Assembly: GCF_050611725.1 (NCBI RefSeq)
Contig: NZ_JBODJB010000001.1
Location: forward strand, 558,001-622,000
From: Ferruginibacter sp050611725
GTDB taxonomy: Bacteria; Bacteroidota; Bacteroidia; Chitinophagales; Chitinophagaceae
DNA length: 64,000 nucleotides
Reading direction: 5' to 3'
Made by a program: the position numbers and the translations under genes. Positions 35,116 to 44,300 of the stretch are shown here, piece after piece. The stretch's first letter is position 1; each line of letters begins with the position of its first letter. Below the pieces are notes generated by a model. The model was not told the DNA's origin, ran no database searches, and saw only the letters and a program-made list of their open reading frames with translations.

Positions 35116-36039
35116 ATGTTACCTGAATTTAAAAGCATCTTCGATTTACTTAAAGCATTTCCAACTGAACAATCATGTATTGACCACTTGGAAAGATTAA
35201 GTTGGAATGGTAATCCAGTAAGCCCGTTTGATGCTGTTTCAAAGGTATATAAATGTGCTGGAAATAAATACAAATGTAAAAACACAGGGAAGTATTTTAA
35301 TGTACGTACAGGTACAATCTTCGATAACACTAAGATACCACTACAAAAATGGTTCTTAGCTTTATACGTTTTCAGTTCCCACAAAAAAGGAATTTCATCC
35401 CACCAATTAGCAAAAGATATTTCAGTAACTCAAAAGAGTGCATGGTTTTTATTGCACCGTTTATGCTATGCCTTTGACCATCCTAATTTCAAAAATACAT
35501 TAGGCAATATTGATGTAGTAGAAATTGACGAAACTTTTATGGGTGGGGAAAGCAAAAATAAACACAGCAGTAAGAAAGTTAAAAATGAACGTGGTGGCAC
35601 AATGCACACACAGCAACCAGTTTTAGGAATGAGAGAAAGAAACGGATTTGTAATTGCACAAGTAGTTCCAAATCGTAATAAAGAAACGTTGCTACCTATT
35701 ATCTTTGATAACGTTGAACAAGATAGTAAAGTGTGTACTGATGAATATACAGCCTACAATGATTTAAAACATATCTACACTCATAACAAAGTTAATCATG
35801 GAGCAAAAGAGTATGTGAACGCTATGGCACACACTAACGGGATCGAAAATTTTTGGTCACATTTAAAGAGAGGGTTGGACGGTATTTATCATTGGTGCAG
35901 TAAAGAGCATTTACAATCTTACGTTGATGAATTTACTTTAAGATTTAATACAAGAGATTACAACACACAAGGAAGATTTGATTTAATTTTATCAGCAATT
36001 TCAAATAAACGCTTAACCTATCAAGAGTTAATAAAATGA
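35116..36039 (+). CDS. IS1595-family (ISXO2-like) transposase
   Basis: 307 residues. A degenerate zinc-ribbon-like N-terminus (YKCAGNKYKCKNTGKYF) is followed by helices (QLAKDISVTQKSAWFLLHRL) and the DDE-type core: first Asp in VVEIDETFMGGESKNKH, second Asp in VCTDEYTAYNDLK, and the third site GIENFWSHLKRGLDGIYHWC. This is the arrangement of the ISXO2/IS1595 group. The gene is full length with no frameshift. Its stop overlaps the next ATG (ATGA, 36036-36039), so the KilA-N passenger is translationally coupled to it. Confidence 0.94.
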   Translation: MLPEFKSIFDLLKAFPTEQSCIDHLERLSWNGNPVSPFDAVSKVYKCAGNKYKCKNTGKYFNVRTGTIFDNTKIPLQKWFLALYVFSSHKKGISSHQLAKDISVTQKSAWFLLHRLCYAFDHPNFKNTLGNIDVVEIDETFMGGESKNKHSSKKVKNERGGTMHTQQPVLGMRERNGFVIAQVVPNRNKETLLPIIFDNVEQDSKVCTDEYTAYNDLKHIYTHNKVNHGAKEYVNAMAHTNGIENFWSHLKRGLDGIYHWCSKEHLQSYVDEFTLRFNTRDYNTQGRFDLILSAISNKRLTYQELIK

Positions 36040-36950
36040 GCAAAATAAAAGTTACGGACATAGATATTACTATCATAAAAGAAGGTGGGCACGATTATAT
36101 CTCTTTGACCGATATGATGAAAGCTAAGGATGGAGATTTCTTTATTACTGACTGGTTAAGAAATAGAAATACACTTGATTTTTTAGCAGTTTGGGAACAA
36201 ATGCATAATTCTGATTTTAATTACGGCGAATTCGCCATAATTAGAGAACAATCTGGAGTTAACTTCTTCAAAATCAGTGTAAAAGAGTGGAATGAAAGGA
36301 CTAATGCGAAGGGTGTAATAGCTAAAACTGGAAGATATGGGGGTACATATGCACATCAAGATATAGCTTTTGAATTTGGCACATGGATTAGCCCAATATT
36401 TAAACTATATCTTATAAAAGAATTTCAAAGATTAAAGGAGCAAGAGGCGAAATTGATAAATAACGAATGGGATTATAGAAGGTTCTTGAGTAAAGTAAAT
36501 TACAGAATTCATACGGATGCAATAAAGGACAATATTATACCTCAATATACAAGTATAAACAAGGAAGAAGAAGGGTATATATACGCAAATGAAGCGGAAA
36601 TGTTAAATGTTGCAGTATTTGGCATTACTTCTAAAAAATGGAAACAAGAAAACCCAGATAAAGTATTGAAAGGACTGAATATAAGGGATATTGCAAATAT
36701 CCCTCAATTAACTGTATTAGCTAATATAGAGAGTTACAACGCAATATTATTAAAAGAAGGATTACCTAGTAAGGAAAGATTAAATAAATTAAAAAATGAG
36801 GCATTATCACAATTAAAATCACTATCAGAATATAATTATCCCTATTCAATTGAAAGTCCGCAAATGATAAAATTTGAACAAACAAATAGTTTTGATAGTA
36901 AATTAAGGGGACTTTTAGCCGTACCTCCTCCCAAAAAAGATAAAAACTAA
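36036..36950 (+). CDS. KilA-N domain protein, IS passenger gene
   Basis: 304 residues. The KilA-N domain spans about residues 8-135: GGHDYISLTDMMKAKDGDFF, the core ITDWLRNRNTLDFLAVWEQM and the C-terminal signature FEFGTWISPIFKLYLIKEFQ. KilA-N domains are found in phage and large-virus regulators and bind DNA. The C-terminal half is charged, helical and unassigned. It overlaps the transposase by 4 bp and lies within the inverted ends, so it moves with the element. It also overlaps the opposite-strand gene by 4 bp at their stops. Possible roles are regulation of transposition, superinfection or phage exclusion, or target choice; none is shown. Confidence 0.88.
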   Translation: MSKIKVTDIDITIIKEGGHDYISLTDMMKAKDGDFFITDWLRNRNTLDFLAVWEQMHNSDFNYGEFAIIREQSGVNFFKISVKEWNERTNAKGVIAKTGRYGGTYAHQDIAFEFGTWISPIFKLYLIKEFQRLKEQEAKLINNEWDYRRFLSKVNYRIHTDAIKDNIIPQYTSINKEEEGYIYANEAEMLNVAVFGITSKKWKQENPDKVLKGLNIRDIANIPQLTVLANIESYNAILLKEGLPSKERLNKLKNEALSQLKSLSEYNYPYSIESPQMIKFEQTNSFDSKLRGLLAVPPPKKDKN

Positions 36951-37333
36951 AATGGAAGATGTTCCTTAATTGGCTCTTTAGGTGTAAATTTTAAAGCCTT
37001 AGTACCTTCTACATCTATTTCAGTAACTGTAAATGTGATATTCCCTTCTTCATAGATAAACTTGAGGGATTCAAAGAAGCCTTTTGCATTTACTGAATGA
37101 TATTTACCGGCTTTTTGTATTTTGTAGCCATTTGGATCATTTGAAGGAGAAAGTATTCCATATATTGCTGCTCCCTTTCTTTCATCAGGATTAATAGCTA
37201 AAACCATACTTTTTTCAACGCTTATTTTGAACTCGTTTGCGGTTTCAATAGTAAAGCCAATTTTACCAGTTCTATGAACTGATGCTTTATATATTGGCTC
37301 TTGTTTGGCTGGGGCTATAATTTGCAATTTCAT
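36947..37333 (-). CDS. Unknown IS passenger protein
   Basis: 128 residues, basic at the N-terminus (MKLQIIAPAKQEPIYKASVH), with predicted beta strands (GKIGFTIETANEFKISVEKS, then NITFTVTEIDVEGTKALKF). No signal peptide, membrane segment or known motif. It runs against the KilA-N gene, stops overlapping by 4 bp, and has its own promoter (TACTTTTG at 37338-37345) 4 nt from the ATG. Convergent overlap with KilA-N would make each transcript antisense to the end of the other. I do not recognise the family. Confidence 0.75.
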   Translation of the reverse strand: MKLQIIAPAKQEPIYKASVHRTGKIGFTIETANEFKISVEKSMVLAINPDERKGAAIYGILSPSNDPNGYKIQKAGKYHSVNAKGFFESLKFIYEEGNITFTVTEIDVEGTKALKFTPKEPIKEHLPF

Positions 37334-37337
37334 GGGA

Positions 37338-37345
37338 CAAAAGTA
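37338..37345 (-). promoter_or_regulatory. Promoter -7 element (TACTTTTG) for the IS passenger gene
   Basis: Exact TAnnTTTG match on the minus strand, 4 nt from the ATG at 37333, suggesting a leaderless mRNA. Confidence 0.55.
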
Positions 37346-37430
37346 ATGATATTTTAAATTAGTTTAAATCTCATTATCCACATTTCTATGAAACTTTAAT
37401 AATTTTGTTTAAAACATTATTTATTTGTCT

Positions 37431-37461
37431 TTTGCGTGTGTCATTTTTATCCCTATATTTA
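37431..37461 (+). promoter_or_regulatory. Promoter for a possible noncoding RNA in the IS
   Basis: TTTG at 37431-37434 and TATATTTA at 37454-37461 are exactly 19 nt apart. No ORF follows; a strong hairpin begins 8 nt later. Confidence 0.6.
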
Positions 37462-37466
37462 CAAAG

Positions 37467-37632
37467 CAATAGCCGTTCTTTTCAGAACGGCTATGTATAA
37501 CTTCAATTTGGCGGGGCTGGTGCAATCTTAGGGAGTTAGACGTCAATAAATCTCCCGAAATCTTTGAAAGTGCCAGTCCTTAGCCTTCTTGATTAGATGG
37601 TCAGGTGTCAGATACCTGACCATATTTATTTG
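37467..37632 (+). ncRNA. Candidate structured small RNA carried by the IS1595-type element
   Basis: Three helices follow the promoter. (1) ATAGCCGTTCT / AGAACGGCTAT, 11 bp with loop TTTC (37469-37494). (2) An 11-pair helix 37513-37523 with 37570-37580 (with G-T pairs), extended by GGC/GCC, enclosing GGGAG/CTCCC (37531-37535 with 37552-37556). (3) ATGGTCAGGT / ACCTGACCAT, 10 bp with a 7-base loop (37597-37623), followed by a T-rich stretch that could terminate transcription. No ORF covers the region. I know no Rfam family that it matches; a search is needed to exclude one. Confidence 0.55.
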
Positions 37633-37767
37633 TAGTACAATATACAAATTTAAAGCACATTTTTATTTTAATTCAAATTTTTATTTTGAATTGAAATATT
37701 ATTTTTCAATACTTTGGCAGTCATTTTATTACTTTAATGTGATGGTGTAAACACATATATCATTGCC

Positions 37768-37775
37768 AATAAATA
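37768..37775. repeat. Right target-site duplication (AATAAATA)
   Basis: Matches 35027-35034 exactly and starts at the base after the right inverted end of the IS. Confidence 0.85.
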
Positions 37776-37785
37776 ATAATTTGTT

Positions 37786-37817
37786 GGTCCGGAATAAATA
37801 CCCGGACCCTTTTTTTA
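37786..37817 (+). terminator. Rho-independent terminator displaced by the IS insertion
   Basis: GGTCCGG and CCGGACC form a 7 bp stem with a 9-base loop, followed by eight T. It faces plus-strand genes and would originally have lain about 30 bp after the stop of the 162-residue gene at 35016. Confidence 0.85.
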
Positions 37818-38019
37818 TCAACATATAAACAGATTGACCCGAAATATGATCAAAAGTGTTGATATATATGGGTTTCCCTCAATAAAAAACGTATAAATAC
37901 GTTATCTTTATTGTTAGAGATAAGTGTTACATATCCCCTAAGACTGATATTTTGGTATTTAGGCTCCATTTTTCCTGAAAAAAAATCATTTTTTAGCCAT
38001 TTTTAATGCAATTAAAATA

Positions 38020-38352
38020 ATGAGAAGAATTATTCTGACTTCGTTTATTTTTTTAGTGACCGCTTGTGGTTATACCGTAAAGGCACAGGTGATTGAGCAA
38101 AAAAACAACCTTGTAAAAAAGGAAGAACAAAAAGAAGCTAAAGCCGGCACTTACCAGTTTATTTACTATCCATCAAAGCTGAAATATTTTTTCACAAATG
38201 AAACTTTAAAGGAAATAGAAAGAAAAAGAGAAGAAAAGAAGGACGTTTACATATGGCTCACGCCAACCGTGCAGGTAAAAATATTATCAAAAGAATATAT
38301 CGAATCTCCCGAATTTATACCTCTTCCTGAAAAGAAGTATGTTGATGAATGA
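38020..38352 (+). CDS. Small exported protein upstream of the giant adhesin
   Basis: 110 residues. The N-terminus MRRIILTSFIFLVTACGYTV is a signal sequence that could be read as a lipobox (VTAC) or as an ordinary signal peptide cut after KAQ. The rest is highly charged (KKEEQKEAKAGTY, KEIERKREEKKDVYIW) with a possible beta region YIWLTPTVQVKILSK. Family unknown. The stop is 38 bp before the ATG of the 3115-residue surface protein on the same strand, so the two are probably cotranscribed; it may help secretion or anchoring of that protein. Confidence 0.7.
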   Translation: MRRIILTSFIFLVTACGYTVKAQVIEQKNNLVKKEEQKEAKAGTYQFIYYPSKLKYFFTNETLKEIERKREEKKDVYIWLTPTVQVKILSKEYIESPEFIPLPEKKYVDE

Positions 38353-38390
38353 GCGATATAGAAAATCGATAATAACTTTTAAAAGTTGAA

Positions 38391-41300
38391 ATGAATAAAC
38401 TTTACTTACTCATACTTGGCTTACTATTCAGTTTGGCATTGTTTGCCCAACCGGCAAATGACGAATGTAGTTTTGCTACTACAATTACTCCAAACGGAAG
38501 TTGTAATGCAGGTACAACTGTAGGTGCTAATGATAGCTGGTCGGGAACAGTAGGCTGTCAAAGTGGTAATAACCATAGAGATGTATGGTATACATTCGTC
38601 TCCACGGGAACTACACTTACTGCAAATATTACAGCCGGCACATTAACAGGAAATATTGAGTTTATTCTTGTTTCAGGCGATTGCGTTTCAGGATTTACGT
38701 TAGCCGGTTCTGTTTGTGGAGCCTCCCCAATGTCCACCACAATTTATGGGTTAGATCCCGGAGTTACCTATTACTATACTATTTCTTCCTCTACAAACTC
38801 ACAAGGAACATTTACAAGTTGTATCACTACAACAACACCTCCTCCTTCCCCGGGACAAGATTGTTCCAATGCGGCAATTTTATGTAATGCCGATCCGTTT
38901 TCCCAAGCAGCATCCAATGCCGGATTTGGTGCACAGGAAGTTACAACAGCTAATTCATGTTGGGGAATTGGTGGAGAACGTCAATCAAAGTGGTTTAAGT
39001 TTACTGCAGGATGCTCAGGCACCCTTGAGTTCAATATTACCCCTATAAATTCTTCAGATGATTACGACTGGTCGCTTTGGAATATTACAGGTAATCCAAC
39101 AGGTTGTACAACAAAAGGAACTTCTATTGCTTGTAACTGGAGCGGTTGTTCAGGTTCAACCGGTATAAGTTCTTGCCCCAGCAGTGAACCCGGTCGGCAA
39201 AACTGTGGCTCAGCTACCGGTGGAGACCCTTGTGGATCGGGAAGTAAACCAAGGGCATGGGGTAACTGGTCATCACCGGGAGGCGGAGCATCTAGCTGCC
39301 AAAGCAATACAGTAAACATTGTTGCCGGTAACACCTATGCATTGCTGGTAGATAATTTTGTTGCTTCAAACAGTGGATTTAGTTTAACATTTGGCGGGGC
39401 TTGTGGCGGAGGTACTGCAACCATTGGACCCAATGCAGATTTTACTTATGCTGCTGCAACATGTGGCTCATATAATTTTACCAAAACCTGTCAAACATCT
39501 AACTCAACATTTCTTTGGCAATTTGGAGACGGCACTACTTCTACATCACAAAACCCATCGCATACATATACCGCATCGGCTGTTTATACAATAACCTTAC
39601 AGGTTACTGATGCGTTGGGTTGTATTGCTACTTTTTCTGAAACAGTAAATATTACCGCTACTGCAGAGCCACTTGTTACATCACCCGTTAATTACTGTCA
39701 AAACGATGTTGCATCAACCCTTACTGCTACAGGCTCCAATTTACTATGGTATACAGCGCCAACAGGGGGAACAGGCAGTTCTACAGCGCCGACTCCATCT
39801 ACAGCAACTGCAGGTACAATAAGTTATTATGTTACACAAACTATATTGGGATGTGAAAGTCCAAGAGCCAAGATCGATATTGTTGTTGCCGCTGCTTCTA
39901 CTAGTAATACATCATTAAGCATATGTCCTTCGGCATTACCTTATACATGGAATAGCTTAACATTCAATGCAGCAGGTTCGCAAACAGCTCATTTTACCAA
40001 TAGTGTCGGATGCGACTCTGCCGCTACTCTAACACTAACGGTAAAGGCTAACACAACAAGCAATACCTCTTTAAGTGTTTGTTCTTCGGCTTTGCCTTAT
40101 ACGTGGAACGGATTAACATTCAATGCAGCAGGTTCACAAACAGCTCATCTTACTAATGCTGCAGGATGTGACTCGGCGGCAACATTAACACTTTCAGTAG
40201 GCTCCGCTACTACCAGCAGTACCTCATTAAGCATATGTCCTTCGGCACTACCATATTCTTGGAACGGACTAACATTCAATGCAGCTGGTTCGCAAACGGC
40301 TCATATTACCAATAGTAGTGGGTGTGATTCGGCAGCTACGTTAACACTAACGATTAAGGCTAACACCACAAGTAGCAATACACTGAGTATATGCCCGGCT
40401 TCATTACCATATTCATGGAATGGATTAACATTTAATGCAGCAGGAACTCAAACGGCACATCTTACTAATGCTGCAGGATGCGACTCAGCTGCCACGTTAA
40501 CACTTACGGTTAAAGCCAACTCAACAAGCAGTACTTCACTAAGTATATGCCCTTCGGCATTACCGTATATATGGAATGGATTAACGTTTAGTGCAGCTGG
40601 TTCACAAACGGCTCATTTTACTAATAGTGTCGGATGCGACTCCGCCGCAACATTAACACTAACAGTCAAGGCTAATACAACAAGCAGTTTTTCATTAAGT
40701 ATTTGTCCATCTGCATTACCGTATTCATGGAATGGATTAACGTTTAATGCAGCCGGTACACAAACAGCACATCTTACAAATGCTGCAGGGTGCGATTCTG
40801 CAGCAACATTAACACTGACTGTAAAAGCAAATACAACAAGTAATTCTTCATTAAGTATTTGTCCATCCGCATTACCATATGTCTGGAACGGATTAACGTT
40901 TAATGCAGCCGGAACACAAACAGCACATCTCACAAATGCAGCAGGATGCGATTCGGCGGCTACGTTAACACTTACTATAAAAGCTAATACAACAAGCAGT
41001 ACATCATTAAGTATATGCCCTTCGGCGTTACCGTATTCATGGAATGGATTAACGTTTAATGTTGCCGGCACTCAAACAGCACATCTTCCTAATAGTGCAG
41101 GATGTGATTCGGCGGCTACTTTAACACTGACTGTTAAAGCGAATTCAACAAGCAGTTCTTCATTAAGTATATGTCCTTCGGCGTTACCGTATTCATGGAA
41201 TGGATTGACATTTAATGCAGCCGGTACACAAACAGCACATCTTACTAATTCGGCAGGTTGTGATTCAGCTGCAACATTAACACTTACTGTAAAGGCAAAT

Positions 41301-44300
41301 ACAACGAGCAGTACTGCACTAAGTATTTGCCCGGCTGCATTACCATATACCTGGAACGGATTAACGTTTAATGCTGCAGGTTCGCAGACTGCACATCTTA
41401 CAAATGCAGCCGGATGCGACTCTGCCGCAACGCTAACATTAACGGTTAAGGCAAATACGACAAGCAATACTTCATTAAGTATTTGCCCGGCTGCATTACC
41501 ATATATATGGAATGGATTGACATTTAACGGTGCAGGATCGCAAACTGCTCATTTCACCAACAGTGTAGGATGTGATTCGGCGGCTACGTTAACATTAACA
41601 GTAAAAGCAAATACAACAAGCAGTACAGCATTAAGCATCTGCCCTTCGGCTTTGCCTTATACCTGGAATGGATTAACATTCAACGCAGCAGGTTCGCAAA
41701 CAGCGCATCTTACAAATGCTGCAGGGTGCGATTCGGCAGCCACACTAACGTTAACGGTTAAATCTAATACAACAAGCAACACTTCATTAAGCATCTGCCC
41801 ATCGGCATTACCGTATACATGGAATGGATTGACATTTAACGCTGCAGGATCTCAAACAGCTCATCTTACAAATGCTGCCGGGTGCGACTCTGCTGCCACA
41901 CTAACGTTAACGGTTAAATCAAATACAACAAGTAACACTTCATTAAGCATTTGCCCATCGGCATTACCGTATACATGGAATGGATTGACATTTAACGCTG
42001 CAGGATCTCAAACAGCTCATCTTACAAATGCTGCAGGGTGCGACTCTGCTGCCACACTAACGTTAACGGTTAAATCGAATTCAACAAGTAGTACTACATT
42101 AAGCATTTGTCCATCTGCTCTTCCTTATACATGGAATGGATTAACTTTTAATGCAGCAGGTACACAAACAGCGCACTTTACCAATAGCGTTGGATGCGAC
42201 TCCGCTGCTACATTAACACTAACGATTAAAGCGAATTCAACAAGCAACTCATCATTAAGCATTTGCCCATCTGCACTTCCATATATCTGGAATGGATTGA
42301 CTTTTAATACAGCAGGCTCACAAACAGCTCACTTTACCAATAGTGTTGGATGCGACTCCGCTGCAACATTAACACTAACAATTAAGGCCAACACAACAAG
42401 CAATACTTCGTTAAGTGTTTGCCCTTCTTCAATACCATACGTTTGGAACGGATTAACGTTTAATGCAGCAGGTACTCAAACAGCACATCTGACAAATAGT
42501 GCAGGTTGCGATTCGGCAGCAACGTTAACATTGTCAGTAGGTTCCAATATCACGAATAATATTTCATTAAGTGTTTGCCCAAGTGATATGCCTTACACAT
42601 GGAATGGATTGACATTTAGTGTTGCCGGGGCTCAAACAGCGCATTTTACAAATAGTGGGGGGTGCGACTCAGCAGTAACATTAACTTTAACTGTAAAGGC
42701 AAATACCACCAGTAATACTTTGTTAAGCATTTGTCCTTCTGCGTTACCTTTTTCATGGAATGGATTGACATTTAATGCAGCAGGTACTCAAACGGCGCAT
42801 CTTACAAACAGTGCAGGATGTGACTCTGCCGCTACTTTAACATTAACTATAAAAGCAACTACTTCAAGCAATAGCACATTGAGTGTTTGTCCAGCCGATT
42901 TACCATACAGTTGGAATGGATTAACATTTAATACTGCAGGAACTCAAACGGCACATCTTACTAATGCGGCAGGGTGTGATTCGGCAGCAACATTATCACT
43001 TACTGTAAAAGCGAATACAACGAGTAATAGCACATTGAGCATTTGTCCTATTGATCTGCCATATACATGGAATGGATTAACTTTTAATACAGCAGGTTCG
43101 CAAACAGCACATCTTCCTAATAGTGCAGGATGTGATTCGGCGGCTACGTTAACACTAACTGTAAAAGCAAATACTTCAAGCAATGCTTCATTAAGTGTTT
43201 GTCCGAGTGATTTGCCATACACTTGGAATGGATTAACGTTTAATACTGCAGGAACTCAAACGGCACATCTTACAAATGCAGCAGGATGTGATTCGGCGGC
43301 TACTTTAACGCTTACTGTAAAAGCTAATACCACAAGCAATACAACGCTGAGTCTTTGTCCGGCCGATCTACCTTATTCATGGAATGGGCTAACATTTAAT
43401 GCAGCAGGTACACAAACAGCACATCTCACAAATGCAGCAGGATGTGATTCGGCGGCTACGTTAACACTTACTGTAAAAGCAAATACTACAAGCAGTACTT
43501 CGTTAAGCGTATGCCCGGTTGATCTACCGTATACATGGAATGGACTAACATTTAATGCAGCAGGTACACAAACAGCACATCTCACAAATGCAGCAGGATG
43601 TGATTCGGCGGCTACGTTAACACTTACTGTAAAAGCAAATACTACAAGCAATGCTTCATTAAGTATTTGTCCAAATGATTTACCATACACATGGAACGGA
43701 TTAATTTTCAATAACGCTGGTACACAAACGGCGCATTTCACAAATGCAGCAGGATGTGATTCGGCGGCTACGTTAACACTTACTGTAAAAGCAAATACTA
43801 CAAGCAGTACTTCGTTAAGCGTATGCCCGGTTGATCTACCGTATACATGGAATGGACTAATATTTAATGCCGCAGGTACACAAACAGCACATCTCACAAA
43901 TGCAGCAGGATGCGATTCGGCGGCTACTTTAACACTTACTGTAAAAGCAAATACTATAAGCAATGCTTCATTAAGTATTTGTCCAAGTGATTTACCATAC
44001 ACATGGAATGGATTGACATTTAATGCAGCAGGTTCACAAACAGCGCACTTCACAAATGCAGCAGGGTGTGACTCTGCCGCAACATTAACACTGACTGTAA
44101 AAACCAACACCACTAGCAGTTCGTCATTAAGCGTATGCCCATCTGCATTGCCTTATACCTGGAATGGATTAACTTTTAATACTGCAGGGACTCAAACAGC
44201 ACATCTTACTAATACTGCAGGTTGCGATTCGGCGGCAACATTAACGCTAACAGTTAAAACAGATTTTACAAGCAATACAACTTTAAGTATTTGTCCGAGT

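Larger units (their letters stand above)
35035..37767. mobile_element. Complete IS1595-family insertion element with passenger genes (2733 bp)
   Basis: The ends are 25 bp imperfect inverted repeats (35035-35059 and 37743-37767) that agree at 21 positions: both start GGCAATGATATA and end TTTACACCA. They are flanked by a perfect 8 bp duplication, AATAAATA. The element carries a transposase, a KilA-N protein, an opposite-strand unknown gene and a structured noncoding segment. Exact ends, duplication and an intact transposase indicate a recent, probably active copy. Confidence 0.95.
37334..38019. other. Noncoding stretch: IS right end and adhesin operon upstream region
   Basis: 37334-37767 holds the unknown-gene promoter, the candidate RNA, an AT-rich tail and the right inverted end. 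37768-37775 is the target duplication, 37786-37817 a terminator, and 37818-38019 the AT-rich upstream region of the adhesin operon. That region has two possible small hairpins (ACGTATAAATACGT near 37890) and a weak TATCTTTA element at 37903-37910. Confidence 0.6.

Noticed and set aside
36036..36950. Prophage remnant because of the KilA-N domain
   Set aside because: No capsid, tail, integrase or other phage gene is nearby, and the gene lies inside the exact ends of the IS1595-type element.
37508..37518. Eleven bases (TTGGCGGGGCT) of the candidate RNA identical to the tRNA-Arg 3' side at 34334-34344
   Set aside because: An 11-base match between two GC-rich helices is weak evidence, and the rest of the candidate RNA does not resemble a tRNA. 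Kept only as a curiosity.
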